The notes beneath the pieces were generated by a model that searched no databases, had not been told where the DNA came from, and saw only the letters and a program-made list of their open reading frames with translations. A stretch of 64,000 bases of DNA, taken from Albibacillus kandeliae. Lineage in GTDB: Bacteria; Pseudomonadota; Alphaproteobacteria; Rhodobacterales; Rhodobacteraceae. Position numbers and translations under genes: made by a program. Location: positions 124,001-188,000 of the forward strand of contig NZ_QEHM01000010.1 in NCBI RefSeq assembly GCF_003116585.1, in the 5' to 3' direction. Shown here one piece after another: positions 17,171 through 26,027 of this stretch (position 1 is the first letter of the stretch; each line of letters starts with the position of its first letter).

Positions 17171-18193
17171 ATGACAATCGCATTTCTTCGCAACCCGGCA
17201 ACCGCCCTCGCCATCGTGCTCGCCGCAGGCGGGGCCGTGACCCCGACCTTTGCCCTCGCCGAAACCCGGCTGCTGAACGTCTCCTACGACCCGACGCGAG
17301 AGTTCTACCGGGCCTACAACGAGCTTTTCGCCCAATGGTGGGAAGCGCAGGGCCACGACCCGGTGACAATCGAACAAAGCCACGGCGGCTCGGGCGCGCA
17401 GGCCCGCGCCGTGATCGACGGGCTCGAGGCACAGGTCGTCACGCTGGCGCTGGCGTCCGACATCGACGCCATCGCGCAGCGCAGCGATGTCCTGCCCACG
17501 GACTGGCAGGCCACGCTGCCGCACAATTCGGCGCCCTACACCTCGACCATCGTGTTCCTTGTCCGCGAAGGGAATCCCAAGGGCATCAAGGACTGGCAGG
17601 ACCTGATCGGCGAGGGCGTGCAGGTCATCACACCGAATCCCAAGACATCGGGCGGTGCGCGCTGGAACTTCCTCGCGGCCTGGGGCTGGGCGCTGAAAGC
17701 ATCGCAGGGCGACGAGGACCGTGCGCGGGACTACGTGACCCAGCTGTTCAAGCATGTCCCGGTCCTCGACACCGGCGCACGCGGAGCGACCACGACCTTC
17801 GCCAAGCGCGGCGTCGGCGACGTGCTTCTGGCTTGGGAAAACGAGGCCTTCCTCGCGCTCGCCGAGATGGGCGACGATGCCTTCGACATCGTCGTTCCCT
17901 CGGTCTCGATCCTCGCCGAACCCCCGGTCGCGCTGGTGGAGGGCAATATCGAGTCAGATGATCAGCGCGAGGTCGCGCAGGCCTATCTGGAGCATCTCTA
18001 CAGCCCCGAGGCACAGGCGCTGGCACTGGCCCATTACTACCGGGCCTGGGACAAGTCGCGCGCAACGGACGAAGACATCGAACGCTTCCCCGATCTCGAA
18101 CTGGTGACCATCGCCGATTTCGGTGGCTGGGCCGAAGCGCAACCGCGCTTCTTCGGCGACGGCGGCATCTTCGACCAGATCTACGCGGACTGA
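17171..18193 (+). CDS. sbp: Sulfate ABC transporter substrate-binding protein
   Basis: A 340-residue periplasmic sulfate/thiosulfate-binding protein. It has an N-terminal signal peptide ending near FALAET, then [17 protein letters not shown], the family's opening motif. The ligand-binding stretch [15 protein letters not shown] and the later [20 protein letters not shown] are both diagnostic of Sbp/CysP. It delivers sulfate to the CysT-CysW pore encoded immediately downstream (4 bp gap). Confidence 0.95.
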   Translation: MTIAFLRNPATALAIVLAAGGAVTPTFALAETRLLNVSYDPTREFYRAYNELFAQWWEAQGHDPVTIEQSHGGSGAQARAVIDGLEAQVVTLALASDIDAIAQRSDVLPTDWQATLPHNSAPYTSTIVFLVREGNPKGIKDWQDLIGEGVQVITPNPKTSGGARWNFLAAWGWALKASQGDEDRARDYVTQLFKHVPVLDTGARGATTTFAKRGVGDVLLAWENEAFLALAEMGDDAFDIVVPSVSILAEPPVALVEGNIESDDQREVAQAYLEHLYSPEAQALALAHYYRAWDKSRATDEDIERFPDLELVTIADFGGWAEAQPRFFGDGGIFDQIYAD

Positions 18194-18197
18194 ACCG

Positions 18198-19025
18198 ATG
18201 CTGCGGATTTCCTCTCCCCTGCCGGGCTTTGGACTTGGAATGGGCCTGCTCCTGGCCGGTCTGTCGCTCGTGGTCCTTCTGCCCCTGGCCGCCCTGCTGG
18301 GAGAGGGGATCGCGATGGGGCCGGCGGCGCTCGCCGGTCACCTCGCCTCCCCGCGCGTTCTCTCGGCTCTCGCCCTGTCGTTCCGCGCGGCGCTCGTCGC
18401 CTCCGCCTTCAACCTCGTCTTCGGGCTGGCGCTGGCGTGGGTCCTGACCCGCTACCGCTTTCCCGGCCGACGCCTGATCGACGCCGCGGTCGACCTGCCC
18501 TTCGCCCTGCCCACCGCCGTGGCCGGGATCGCCCTGACAGCGCTCTATGCGCCCAACGGCATCTTCGGGCAGGCGCTCGCCCCGCTTGGCATCACGGTGG
18601 CCTATACCGAGATCGGCATCTGGCTGGCGCTTGTCTTCGTCGGGCTGCCCTTCGTCGTGCGGACCGTGCAGCCGGTGATCGACGAGATCGACCGCGAGTG
18701 CGAGGAGGCCTCGGCGACCCTGGGTGCCTCGCGGGCCCGCACCCTGCGGCGCGTGGTGTTGCCGGTGCTGACCCCTTCGCTGCTGACCGGCTTTGCCCTA
18801 GCCCTCGCGCGTTCGGTGGGCGAGTTCGGATCGGTGATCTTCATCGCCGGGAACCTGCCGGGAAAGACCGAGATCGCCCCGCTGCTGATCGTGATCCGGC
18901 TGGAAGAATACGACTACGCCGGGGCCGCCGCCATCGGCCTCGCCATGCTCGGCATCTCCTTCTCGATGCTGCTGCTCATCAACGCCACGCAAGTCTGGAA
19001 CCGCAGGAGGATCGGACATGTCTGA
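18198..19025 (+). CDS. cysT: Sulfate ABC transporter permease CysT
   Basis: A 275-residue inner-membrane permease with six predicted membrane segments. TRYRFPGRRLIDAAVDLPFALPTAVAGIAL and the coupling loop EEASATLGASRARTLRRVVLPVLTPSLL (about residue 175-200) are characteristic of CysT. The frame is open upstream into sbp; the ATG at 18198, 4 bp after the sbp stop, gives the expected N-terminus. Its last 8 bases overlap the start of a small membrane-protein gene. Confidence 0.94.
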   Translation: MLRISSPLPGFGLGMGLLLAGLSLVVLLPLAALLGEGIAMGPAALAGHLASPRVLSALALSFRAALVASAFNLVFGLALAWVLTRYRFPGRRLIDAAVDLPFALPTAVAGIALTALYAPNGIFGQALAPLGITVAYTEIGIWLALVFVGLPFVVRTVQPVIDEIDRECEEASATLGASRARTLRRVVLPVLTPSLLTGFALALARSVGEFGSVIFIAGNLPGKTEIAPLLIVIRLEEYDYAGAAAIGLAMLGISFSMLLLINATQVWNRRRIGHV

Positions 19026-19290
19026 CAGATGCACGAACGACACCTACAAGGGTGCCCTGCCCGAGGGCGCTGGCCTTGCCATCGGCACGGCGCTAGGGCT
19101 GATCGGCATCGCCGCTGCCATCGTGCTGTGGAAGGCGGGGCTGCCACTCTGGCTGGCGCTGGCCAGCTACGTCACGGTGCCCCCCGCCCTGCTGCTGGTT
19201 CTCTACCTTGCCACTCGCCCCGCGCCTCGCCGGCCCGGGCGTCCACGGCGGCGCACGGTCCTTGCGCACAGCGGAGGCGGCAATGTCTGA
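19018..19290 (+). CDS. Small two-helix membrane protein inserted between cysT and cysW
   Basis: A 90-residue frame overlapping cysT by 8 bp at its start and cysW by 8 bp at its end, so it is locked into the operon by translational coupling. Two hydrophobic stretches (about residues 18-40 and 43-65) are followed by a strongly basic tail (PAPRRPGRPRRRT), predicting a hairpin with cytoplasmic tail. Sulfate transporter operons usually have cysT and cysW adjacent, so this is an insertion. No family was recognised. A small subunit or stabiliser of the CysTW pore is a reasonable guess. Confidence 0.7.
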   Translation: MSDRCTNDTYKGALPEGAGLAIGTALGLIGIAAAIVLWKAGLPLWLALASYVTVPPALLLVLYLATRPAPRRPGRPRRRTVLAHSGGGNV

Positions 19291-20140
19291 GACCGCCCGC
19301 ACCTACGAGGTGGTGTCCGAAGCGCCCCTGTTCCGCACCGGCGTCACGCTTTCGGTCCTCGCGCTGACCGTCATCCTGCTGCTCGCCCCGCTGGCCGTGG
19401 TCTTTGCCGAAGCGCTGCGCGAGGGGCTCGGCGCAGCGATCACCGCACTGGGAGACCGCGACGCCTGGTCGGCCATCCGCCTCACCGTGCTGGTCGCCGC
19501 CGTCGCGGTCCCGCTGAACGCCTGCCTCGGGCTCGCCGCGGCATGGGCCATCGCCAAGTTCGACTTTCGCGGCAAAGCCGTGCTGATCTCCCTGATCGAC
19601 CTGCCATTCTCGGTTTCACCCGTGGTCGCGGGCCTTGCCCTCGTACTGCTCTACGGCTCGCACGGATGGCTGGGCGTCTGGCTTCAGGCGCATGACCTCA
19701 AGATCGTCTTCGCCTTCCCCGGCCTCCTCCTCGCCACGCTCTTCATCACCTTTCCCTTCGTGGCGCGGGAGCTGATACCCGTGATGACCGAACAGGGCCG
19801 GGCCGAGGAAGAGGCCGCGCTGACCCTTGGCGCGTCGGGCTGGCACATGTTCCGCACCGTGACCCTGCCCAATATCCGCTGGGCCCTGCTCTACGGCGTG
19901 CTCCTGTGCAACGCGCGCGCGATGGGTGAATTCGGCGCCGTCGCGGTGATCTCGGGCAAGATCCGCGGCCAAACCACGACCATGCCGATCATGATCGAGA
20001 TGCTCTACAACGAGTACCTCACTGTCGCCGCCTTCTCGATGGCCGCGCTGCTGGCCGCCCTCGCGCTGCTGACCCTTGCCCTGAAATCCCTGCTGGAATG
20101 GCGACACGCCGACCTGCTGGCCGCCACGCGGCGCCACTGA
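19283..20140 (+). CDS. cysW: Sulfate ABC transporter permease CysW
   Basis: A 285-residue permease, partner of CysT. The segment KFDFRGKAVLISLIDLPFSVSPVVAGL and the coupling loop EEEAALTLGASGWHMFRTVTLPNIRWALLYG are the CysW hallmarks, as is ARAMGEFGAVAVISGKIRG. The start at 19283 overlaps the small membrane-protein gene. Twelve bases separate it from the ATPase gene. Confidence 0.94.
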   Translation: MSETARTYEVVSEAPLFRTGVTLSVLALTVILLLAPLAVVFAEALREGLGAAITALGDRDAWSAIRLTVLVAAVAVPLNACLGLAAAWAIAKFDFRGKAVLISLIDLPFSVSPVVAGLALVLLYGSHGWLGVWLQAHDLKIVFAFPGLLLATLFITFPFVARELIPVMTEQGRAEEEAALTLGASGWHMFRTVTLPNIRWALLYGVLLCNARAMGEFGAVAVISGKIRGQTTTMPIMIEMLYNEYLTVAAFSMAALLAALALLTLALKSLLEWRHADLLAATRRH

Positions 20141-20152
20141 ACGGAGCACGAC

Positions 20153-20893
20153 ATGCACATCGACATCGACGAAATCTCCAAGACCTTCGCCGCCACCACG
20201 GCGCTTCATCCCGTCTCGCTCTCCATCCCCTCCGGCGCGATGGTCGCCCTGCTCGGCCCGTCGGGTTCCGGCAAGACGACCCTCCTGCGGATCATCGCGG
20301 GACTCGAACAGCCAAGCGCGGGGCGCATCCTGCTCGACGGTGTGGATGCGACCGGCACACCGGTCCAGCACCGGCACGCGGGCTTCGTGTTCCAAAGCTA
20401 TGCCCTGTTCCGTCACATGACCGTCTTCGAGAACATCGCCTACGGGCTGCGCGCCCGACCGCGACGAACCCGACCCGGCAATGCCGAGATCGCGCGGCGG
20501 GTGGAAAGGCTGCTCGAGCTGATCCAGCTGCCGCAGATCGCCACCCGCTATCCCTCGCAGCTCTCCGGCGGACAGCGCCAGCGCGTCGCCCTGGCCCGCG
20601 CGCTGGCGACAGAACCGAGGATGCTGCTGCTCGACGAACCCTTCGGCGCGCTCGATGCTCAGGTGCGCCGTGAGCTGCGGGCAGGGCTGCGCGAGATCCA
20701 CGATGCGACCGGGCTCACGACCGTTTTCGTGACCCATGACCAGGACGAGGCCCTTGGCCTCGCGGACCGGGTTGCCGTCATGTCGATGGGGCGGATCGAG
20801 CAGGTCGGCGCGCCCTCGGACATTCGCGATCGCCCGGCCAATGCCTTCGTCCGGGGCTTTGTCGAGGCGCACATCCCGGTCGGTGACGGATGA
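20153..20893 (+). CDS. cysA: Sulfate ABC transporter ATP-binding protein, short form
   Basis: A 246-residue ATPase with Walker [10 protein letters not shown], signature [16 protein letters not shown], Walker [21 protein letters not shown] and [13 protein letters not shown]. The N-terminal [19 protein letters not shown] and the pattern around [20 protein letters not shown] place it with CysA. CysA proteins are usually about 350 residues and end in a regulatory TOBE-like domain; this one stops about 10 residues after [11 protein letters not shown], so the whole C-terminal regulatory domain is missing. No remnant of it is seen in the next 280 bases. Confidence 0.92.
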   Translation: MHIDIDEISKTFAATTALHPVSLSIPSGAMVALLGPSGSGKTTLLRIIAGLEQPSAGRILLDGVDATGTPVQHRHAGFVFQSYALFRHMTVFENIAYGLRARPRRTRPGNAEIARRVERLLELIQLPQIATRYPSQLSGGQRQRVALARALATEPRMLLLDEPFGALDAQVRRELRAGLREIHDATGLTTVFVTHDQDEALGLADRVAVMSMGRIEQVGAPSDIRDRPANAFVRGFVEAHIPVGDG

Positions 20894-20990
20894 CCTCTGC
20901 CGCCCTTGGTGTGCAATGGGTCCGAATGTAAGACCACTGTCGCCACGTCAGCTATGATGCAGAAGCAACTTAGGTCTGCAAATCTGACCA

Positions 20991-21019
20991 TTGCTCTGCA
21001 ACGCAGCAATTGCTATTTT
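20991..21019 (+). promoter_or_regulatory. Candidate promoter for the CcsR-like RNA
   Basis: TTGCTC (20991-20996) and TATTTT (21014-21019) are separated by 17 bp, placing a start site near 21026, just before the first hairpin. The -35 region lies within an ATTGCT...AGCAAT inverted repeat (20990-21010). The match to a housekeeping promoter is only moderate. Confidence 0.35.
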
Positions 21020-21025
21020 CTCTTC

Positions 21026-21130
21026 ATGACGAATTAATCGTCATACAGTTTTCCTGGAGCTCTCTCCTCCTCCCTGAGCTCCGGAATTAGCGGCGGTCCC
21101 CTCCTCCTCCCTGGGACCGCCGCACCCCTC
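21026..21130 (+). ncRNA. CcsR/'cuckoo'-type small RNA with paired CCUCCUCCC loops
   Basis: Two adjacent hairpins each expose the same nonamer CCTCCTCCC: stem GGAGCTC/GAGCTCC at 21056-21062/21076-21082 with the nonamer at 21066-21074, and an exact 11-bp stem at 21090-21100/21113-21123 with the nonamer at 21103-21111. A smaller hairpin (ATGACGA/TCGTCAT) lies at 21026-21044. Paired hairpins with CCUCCUCCC loops define the CcsR/cuckoo RNAs of Rhodobacter and relatives, which respond to stress and may act through their anti-Shine-Dalgarno loops. In Rhodobacter they follow a small DUF1127 gene; none is seen here. Exact ends are estimated. Confidence 0.72.
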
Positions 21131-21180
21131 TCTCCCAGTTTCGCAATTGCACCCGATTTGCGGGCAAACCGTATTCGGGC

Positions 21181-22218
21181 TCAGGCGTTCCGGCGCTGGG
21201 TCAGGACCAGCAACAGGTACACCCCTCCCAACAGGCCGGTGGTCAGCCCGATCGGCATGTAAAGCGCGAAAGGCGCCGATTGCCCGATCAGGTCCGCCAC
21301 CAGCAGCAGCACCGCGCCCGTAAGGGCGCCGGAGACAAGCGGCACGTCGCTGCTCCCGGTCAGCTTTCGCGCGATCTGGGGTGCGGCCAGCGCGATGAAG
21401 GCAATCGGCCCGGTTGTTGCGGTCGCCACCGAGGTCAGCCCGACCGAGGCCAGCACCAGCCAGAACCGGCTGCGCGAGACGCCGACGCCCAGCTGGCGCG
21501 CCATGTCCTCGCCCATTTCCATCACCCCGAGCCGCCGTGACAGCATCAGGACCGGCGGCGCGAACAGGCAGAACCCCACAAGGGCGGTCCAGACGTGCCC
21601 CCAGTTGCGCCCGTTCAGCGACCCCGCCAGCCAGACCTGCGCAGACATCGTGCGGTCGATATCCCCGACAACCATCAGCATGGTGTTGATCCCCGCCAGC
21701 GTCGCCCCGACGCCGATCCCCACAAGGATCAGGCGATAGCCTCCCACCACCGCGCCCCGCCGCGCCAGCAACAGCACCACGATCGCCGTCAGCATCCCCG
21801 ACGCCACGGCGGCTGCCGCTGTCCGGATCGGGTCAGTCTCGACCAGGATGATCTGCACCAGCGCCCCCGTGGCCGCTCCGGTGGTAAAGCCGATGACGTC
21901 GGGCGACCCCAGCGCATTGCGCGACAACGACTGGAACACCGCGCCCGCCATCCCGAGTGACGCGCCCACCGCCATCGCCGTCAGAACCCTCGGCAGGCGC
22001 ACCCGGTTGATGACCTTGCTCGCAACGTCGCCGTCACCCGACCCCGTAAGTGCGCCAAGAATCTGCGCCGGCGACAGCGCCAATGTCCCGGTGCCGAGCA
22101 GGATCACGGCAAGGACGGCCAGCGCCGCAAGGAGCAGAGCGCCAATGGCCACGGCTCTCGGTTGCCACAGGATCGAGACCTGCCCAACCCTGATCAGCCT
22201 GCGCCCCCCTGGCCTCAT
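21181..22218 (-). CDS. fepG: Iron-siderophore ABC transporter permease (FepG type)
   Basis: A 345-residue FecCD-family permease. RVRLPRVLTAMAVGASLGMAGAVFQSLSRNALGSPDVIG is the family signature near residue 70-110, and GPIAFIALAAPQIAR the conserved motif before the last helices. Ten membrane segments are expected. It overlaps the upstream permease gene by 4 bp and is the last gene of the minus-strand importer operon. FepG versus FepD assignment rests on gene order and the -RNALGSPD- form of the motif. Confidence 0.9.
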   Translation of the reverse strand: MRPGGRRLIRVGQVSILWQPRAVAIGALLLAALAVLAVILLGTGTLALSPAQILGALTGSGDGDVASKVINRVRLPRVLTAMAVGASLGMAGAVFQSLSRNALGSPDVIGFTTGAATGALVQIILVETDPIRTAAAAVASGMLTAIVVLLLARRGAVVGGYRLILVGIGVGATLAGINTMLMVVGDIDRTMSAQVWLAGSLNGRNWGHVWTALVGFCLFAPPVLMLSRRLGVMEMGEDMARQLGVGVSRSRFWLVLASVGLTSVATATTGPIAFIALAAPQIARKLTGSSDVPLVSGALTGAVLLLVADLIGQSAPFALYMPIGLTTGLLGGVYLLLVLTQRRNA

Positions 22219-23243
22219 AGCTGCGCCAGCCGAAAGCGCCGGACGAGGTGCACGAAGAACGGGCCACCCAGCATCGCCGCCACGATCCCCGCCGCGATTT
22301 CCTCGGGCGCCACGACAACGCGCCCCAGAACATCGGCCGCCAGCAGCATGATCGCGGCGAAAAGCGCCGAGAGCGGCAGCAGGTTTCGATTGCCCGGCCC
22401 GGCGATGGCCCGCGCGGCATGAGGGGCCGCCAGCCCGACAAAGGCAATGGGCCCCGCCGTCGCCGTGCCCGCCCCGGACAGGATCATCACGCAGAGACAG
22501 GCCAGCCCCCAGATTAGCCGAGGATCAAGCCCAAGCGTGCGCCCGATGTCCCGGCCAAGCGCAAGCGCATCGAGCGAGGGCGCCAGCATCAGCGCCAGCC
22601 CTCCCCCCAGCATCAGGGCCACGGCCATCACCCAGGTCGCCGTCATCCCGCGCCCTTCCAGCACGCCCGCGCCCCAGTTCCGAAACAGGTCAAGAACTTC
22701 GAGACCCGAGTTCAGGATGATCAGGCTTGCCGCGGCGCCGAGGGTGATCGACAGCCCCGCCCCCGCCAGCACCAGCCTGATAGGATCCGTCCCGCTCTCA
22801 TGCGCGCGCCCGAGCAGGAGCACCGCGACCCCGGCAAGCCCCGCCCCCATTAGCCCGAACCAGACATACTGGGTCACATCGGTAAGCCCGAAGGCCATCG
22901 CGCCCAGAACCACGGCGAGCGCGGCACCCGCGTTGACCCCAAGCAGGCCCGGCTCTGCCAGCGGATTGCGCGTCAACGCCTGCATCACGCCACCGGCCAA
23001 CCCGAGCCCTGCTCCGGCAGTCACCGCCAGCAGACAACGCGGCACCCGCAGCGAACGGACGATCAGATGCAGGTCGTTGTTCGGGTCAAAGGCGATCAGC
23101 GCACGAAGCACCTCAGCCGGAGGCACGCTGCGCGACCCGACACCCAGCCCGAGCACCATCAGCGCCAGCAATGCGAGCGCCCCAAAGCCATATCCGCGCA
23201 CCGTCGCGGCGTTGCGACGCGCCAGCGCGGCGGATCCGTTCAA
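22215..23243 (-). CDS. fepD: Iron-siderophore ABC transporter permease (FepD type)
   Basis: A 342-residue FecCD-family permease. RSLRVPRCLLAVTAGAGLGLAGGVMQALTRNPLAEPGLLGV is the signature stretch, and GPIAFVGLAAPHAARAI precedes the C-terminal helices. Ten or so membrane segments. It overlaps both neighbours by 4 bp (binding protein upstream, second permease downstream). With the other permease it forms the pore for an Fe(III)-chelate. Confidence 0.91.
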   Translation of the reverse strand: MNGSAALARRNAATVRGYGFGALALLALMVLGLGVGSRSVPPAEVLRALIAFDPNNDLHLIVRSLRVPRCLLAVTAGAGLGLAGGVMQALTRNPLAEPGLLGVNAGAALAVVLGAMAFGLTDVTQYVWFGLMGAGLAGVAVLLLGRAHESGTDPIRLVLAGAGLSITLGAAASLIILNSGLEVLDLFRNWGAGVLEGRGMTATWVMAVALMLGGGLALMLAPSLDALALGRDIGRTLGLDPRLIWGLACLCVMILSGAGTATAGPIAFVGLAAPHAARAIAGPGNRNLLPLSALFAAIMLLAADVLGRVVVAPEEIAAGIVAAMLGGPFFVHLVRRFRLAQL

Positions 23244-24208
23244 TGGGCAAACTCCGCCTCGACGGCATCGATCATCGCGAGACCCGAGTAATAGTCGATC
23301 CGGAATGACGTCTTGCCCAGGGGATAGACCCGACCCGACCGAACCGCCGGCAGGTTCGCCAGCACCGGGTCATTCAGGAAGGCCCGCACGTCCGTCTCAT
23401 CCGCCGCCAACAGAAACACCGTGTCGCCGGTGACTGCCGCAGGCAGGTTCTCGTGCGAGAGAAAATCGAACTCGCGCGATTGCTGGATCATCCCCTGCAT
23501 TCCCTCGGGAACGCCGGTGACCGTGAACCCCATATCGGCCAGCACACGGGCCTGCACCCCCTCGGGTTTGCTGATTCCGTAGGTGCCGAAGAAATTGTAG
23601 GACACGATGCTCGCCGTCCCCTCCTGATCGGGGATCCGGGCGCGGGCCTCCGCCGCACGCTCCGCAAAGGCGGCGATGATCGCGGCCGCGTCGTCCTCGT
23701 GTCCGGTCGCCTGCCCCAGCGTCGTGGCCAGCTGCTCCCACGAGTTGACGCCGTAGTTCAACACCAGAACCGGAAACCCGAGCGCCTCGATCTCCGGCAC
23801 ATAGGCCAGAGCGCTGTCTCCTCCGGTTTCGGATACGATCACGAGGTCCGGATCCGCCACGATCAGCGCCTCGATATCGAAGGAGAGGTTGGGATAGAGC
23901 ACATCCAGTCCGCGCGCCCGGGCGATGTCGGCCCATTGCCGAAAGAACCCGCTGTCATCGGTCAGCGGTCCCTGCACCGCAGCTGCCGTCGACACCACGG
24001 GAGCGTCGATCGCCAGCAAGGTTCCGGTCAGGCTGGGCGAGGTCGAAACGATCCGCACCGGCGGAGTGTCGAGGGTCAGGCTGCCACCGTCATGGGCGAT
24101 GGTGCGCGGCCATCCCTCGGCCAAAGCCGCAGCCCCGTGCAGGATCGCAAGGGCCACAACAAGAAGTCGCGAGAAACGGAGCAACGAGTCAGACTGCAAT
24201 GTCGGCAT
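23240..24208 (-). CDS. Iron-siderophore ABC transporter substrate-binding protein
   Basis: A 322-residue periplasmic binding protein of the FepB/TroA-like fold. An N-terminal signal peptide (LLRFSRLLVVALAILHGAA then ALAEG) precedes IVSTSPSLTGTLLAIDAPVV, the usual first binding-protein element, and DLVIVSETGGDSALAYV. The frame is open further upstream, inside the siderophore-interacting protein; the ATG at 24208 is the first that gives a signal peptide directly and overlaps the upstream gene by 20 bp. Ligand unknown; genome context indicates a ferric siderophore or other iron chelate. Confidence 0.88.
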   Translation of the reverse strand: MPTLQSDSLLRFSRLLVVALAILHGAAALAEGWPRTIAHDGGSLTLDTPPVRIVSTSPSLTGTLLAIDAPVVSTAAAVQGPLTDDSGFFRQWADIARARGLDVLYPNLSFDIEALIVADPDLVIVSETGGDSALAYVPEIEALGFPVLVLNYGVNSWEQLATTLGQATGHEDDAAAIIAAFAERAAEARARIPDQEGTASIVSYNFFGTYGISKPEGVQARVLADMGFTVTGVPEGMQGMIQQSREFDFLSHENLPAAVTGDTVFLLAADETDVRAFLNDPVLANLPAVRSGRVYPLGKTSFRIDYYSGLAMIDAVEAEFAH

Positions 24209-25055
24209 CCCGCATGTCGTCCATCGAGAGCCCGCTCTCCCGCATCCTCGCGTATTCGGCCAGCCGCATCCGGTCCAGTTCGGAACTGCTGGTGCCCTTC
24301 TTCCAGTAGCCCAGCACCTTGAGGTCATCCCGCGCCATGCCCGCCGCGCGGAAGTGGTTGCGCAGATCGCGCATTTCCTGCCGTTCGCCTGCCGCCCAGA
24401 CGGTCCAGCCCGAAACATCGGCAACCGCCGAGCGCGCCGCTGCGAACAGTCGGCCCGTCGTTCCCGCAGCCTCGTCCTTGGCGCGCTGCAGGATGTGAAC
24501 CTCAACGCCCTCGACCTCTGGCAACTCGTCCACAGCCGCGAGGCTGCCCGCCTCTATCCAGACCGTCCCCGTCGCGTCGGCAGGCCATGCCTCGAGAATG
24601 GCAAAGACCGCCGGAATCGCGGTTTCATCGGCAAAGATCGCGGCCTGCTTGCCCGAAGCGTGATCCGGGACGAAATGGGGGCGCGGCCCGGTCATCCAGA
24701 CATCGTCACCCGGCTGAACCGCGTGCAGCCACCGCATCGCCGGGCTGTCGTCGTCATGCAGGACAAAGTCGATCTCGACTTCGCCGAGCGCGCTGTCATA
24801 ACGGCGGATGGTATAGACGCGCGACACCGGGCGCTGACCCGCGGGGCTCTCCACCTCGATCCGGACCGCCACGTTCGGCAAAGTCCATGTCACCGGATCC
24901 ACCGGTTCGATCCGGCCCGTCACCCGCATCACCGAGTCAAAGGGCTGCCGGATCGCCACGATCTCCATGCGCAGCCGCTCCATGTCGCGCATGTGATCGT
25001 CTTCGTTGAGGAGCCCCTTGGGATCCTCAACCACCTCGGTTTGAACGGACGTCAT
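24189..25055 (-). CDS. Siderophore-interacting protein (FAD ferric-chelate reductase)
   Basis: A 288-residue SIP/ViuB-family flavoprotein that releases iron from an imported chelate by reducing it in the cytoplasm. The FAD-binding motif SRVYTIRRYDS (about residue 79-89) and the C-terminal NAD(P)H-side motif LGYWKKG are both present, as is DETAIPAVFAILE. It begins the minus-strand operon and stands divergent from the fepC-type ATPase gene. The family's members use NAD(P)H or ferredoxin; which is used here is not evident. Confidence 0.92.
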   Translation of the reverse strand: MTSVQTEVVEDPKGLLNEDDHMRDMERLRMEIVAIRQPFDSVMRVTGRIEPVDPVTWTLPNVAVRIEVESPAGQRPVSRVYTIRRYDSALGEVEIDFVLHDDDSPAMRWLHAVQPGDDVWMTGPRPHFVPDHASGKQAAIFADETAIPAVFAILEAWPADATGTVWIEAGSLAAVDELPEVEGVEVHILQRAKDEAAGTTGRLFAAARSAVADVSGWTVWAAGERQEMRDLRNHFRAAGMARDDLKVLGYWKKGTSSSELDRMRLAEYARMRESGLSMDDMRDADIAV

Positions 25056-25165
25056 GATCTACCTTCCCTCGCCACGCGCAAACGCGGCCTGCTTCGCTTG
25101 ATTCAGATCTGGGGGATGGCTCCAGCGGGTCGGCGACGGATCGCGGCTCGAAGTGGCTGCGACCA

Positions 25166-25194
25166 TATTGCAGAGCACGTTCCGCAATGCAATA
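25166..25194. promoter_or_regulatory. Inverted repeat between siderophore-interacting protein and ATPase genes
   Basis: TATTGCA (25166-25172) and TGCAATA (25188-25194) form an exact 7-bp inverted repeat in the 183-bp divergent intergenic region. This is the only marked dyad there and could be an iron-responsive operator controlling both directions. It does not resemble the E. coli Fur consensus. Confidence 0.4.
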
Positions 25195-25238
25195 CGGGGC
25201 TGACCGGGCCCCGGGGCCCCCGAAGACAGGAGCAGCGC

Positions 25239-26027
25239 ATGCCGGACCGACTGGGCGCCGAAGCCGTCACCCTGCGTTACGACGCGCGGGTGATCTCCGA
25301 GAACCTCTCGCTCCACATCCCCGACGGCAGCTTTACCGCGATCATCGGGCCGAACGCCTGCGGCAAGTCCACCCTGCTGCGCGGCCTGTCCCGACTGCTC
25401 CTTCCCGAGGCGGGCCGGATCGTGCTCGACGGCAAGGACATCGCCCGCCTCCCCTCCCGCGAGGTCGCGCGCACCCTCAGCATGCTGCCGCAGTCGCCCG
25501 TCGCCCCCGAAGGCACCACCGTGTCCGACCTCGTGGCGCGCGGACGCTTCCCCCACCAAAGCTTCCTGCGCCAATGGTCACCGCAGGACGAGGCCGCCGT
25601 CCTCTCGGCCCTGCAGGCGACGGGGACCGCCGACCTGGCAGACCGGTCCGTCTCCGAACTCTCGGGCGGTCAGCGTCAGCGCGTCTGGATCGCCATGGCG
25701 CTCGCGCAGGACACGCCGATCCTGCTGCTGGACGAGCCGACCACCTACCTCGACATCGTGCATCAGGTCGACCTGTTGGAACTGCTATCAAAGCTGAACG
25801 CCGAGGGCCGCACGGTGGTCGCCGTGCTGCACGAACTGAACCTCGCCTTCCGCTACGCCCATCACATCGTGGCCATGCGCGACGGGCGCATCGTCGCCAC
25901 CGGGGCGCCGGCCGAGATCGTTTCGGAACAGCTGATGCGCGAGGTGTTCGACCTCTCCGCGCTTGTCATCCCCGATCCGCTGACCGGCAGCCCGATGGTC
26001 ATTCCACGCGGTCAGCCGCGACCCTGA
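25239..26027 (+). CDS. fepC: Iron-siderophore ABC transporter ATP-binding protein
   Basis: A 262-residue FepC-type ATPase. Walker A is GPNACGKST, the signature [17 protein letters not shown] and Walker B ILLLDEPTTYLD, all in the forms typical of siderophore importers, followed by VLHELNLAFRYAHH. The long open frame before 25239 overlaps the divergent operon and is not coding; ATG 25239 follows an AGGAG site. It supplies the energy for the two permeases encoded on the other strand. Its 3' end overlaps the convergent iclR gene by 16 bp. Confidence 0.93.
   Translation: MPDRLGAEAVTLRYDARVISENLSLHIPDGSFTAIIGPNACGKSTLLRGLSRLLLPEAGRIVLDGKDIARLPSREVARTLSMLPQSPVAPEGTTVSDLVARGRFPHQSFLRQWSPQDEAAVLSALQATGTADLADRSVSELSGGQRQRVWIAMALAQDTPILLLDEPTTYLDIVHQVDLLELLSKLNAEGRTVVAVLHELNLAFRYAHHIVAMRDGRIVATGAPAEIVSEQLMREVFDLSALVIPDPLTGSPMVIPRGQPRP

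Noticed and set aside
23925-25238. Upstream extension of the fepC-type reading frame
   Set aside because: It runs antisense through the siderophore-interacting protein and binding protein; real fepC starts at 25239 with a ribosome site.
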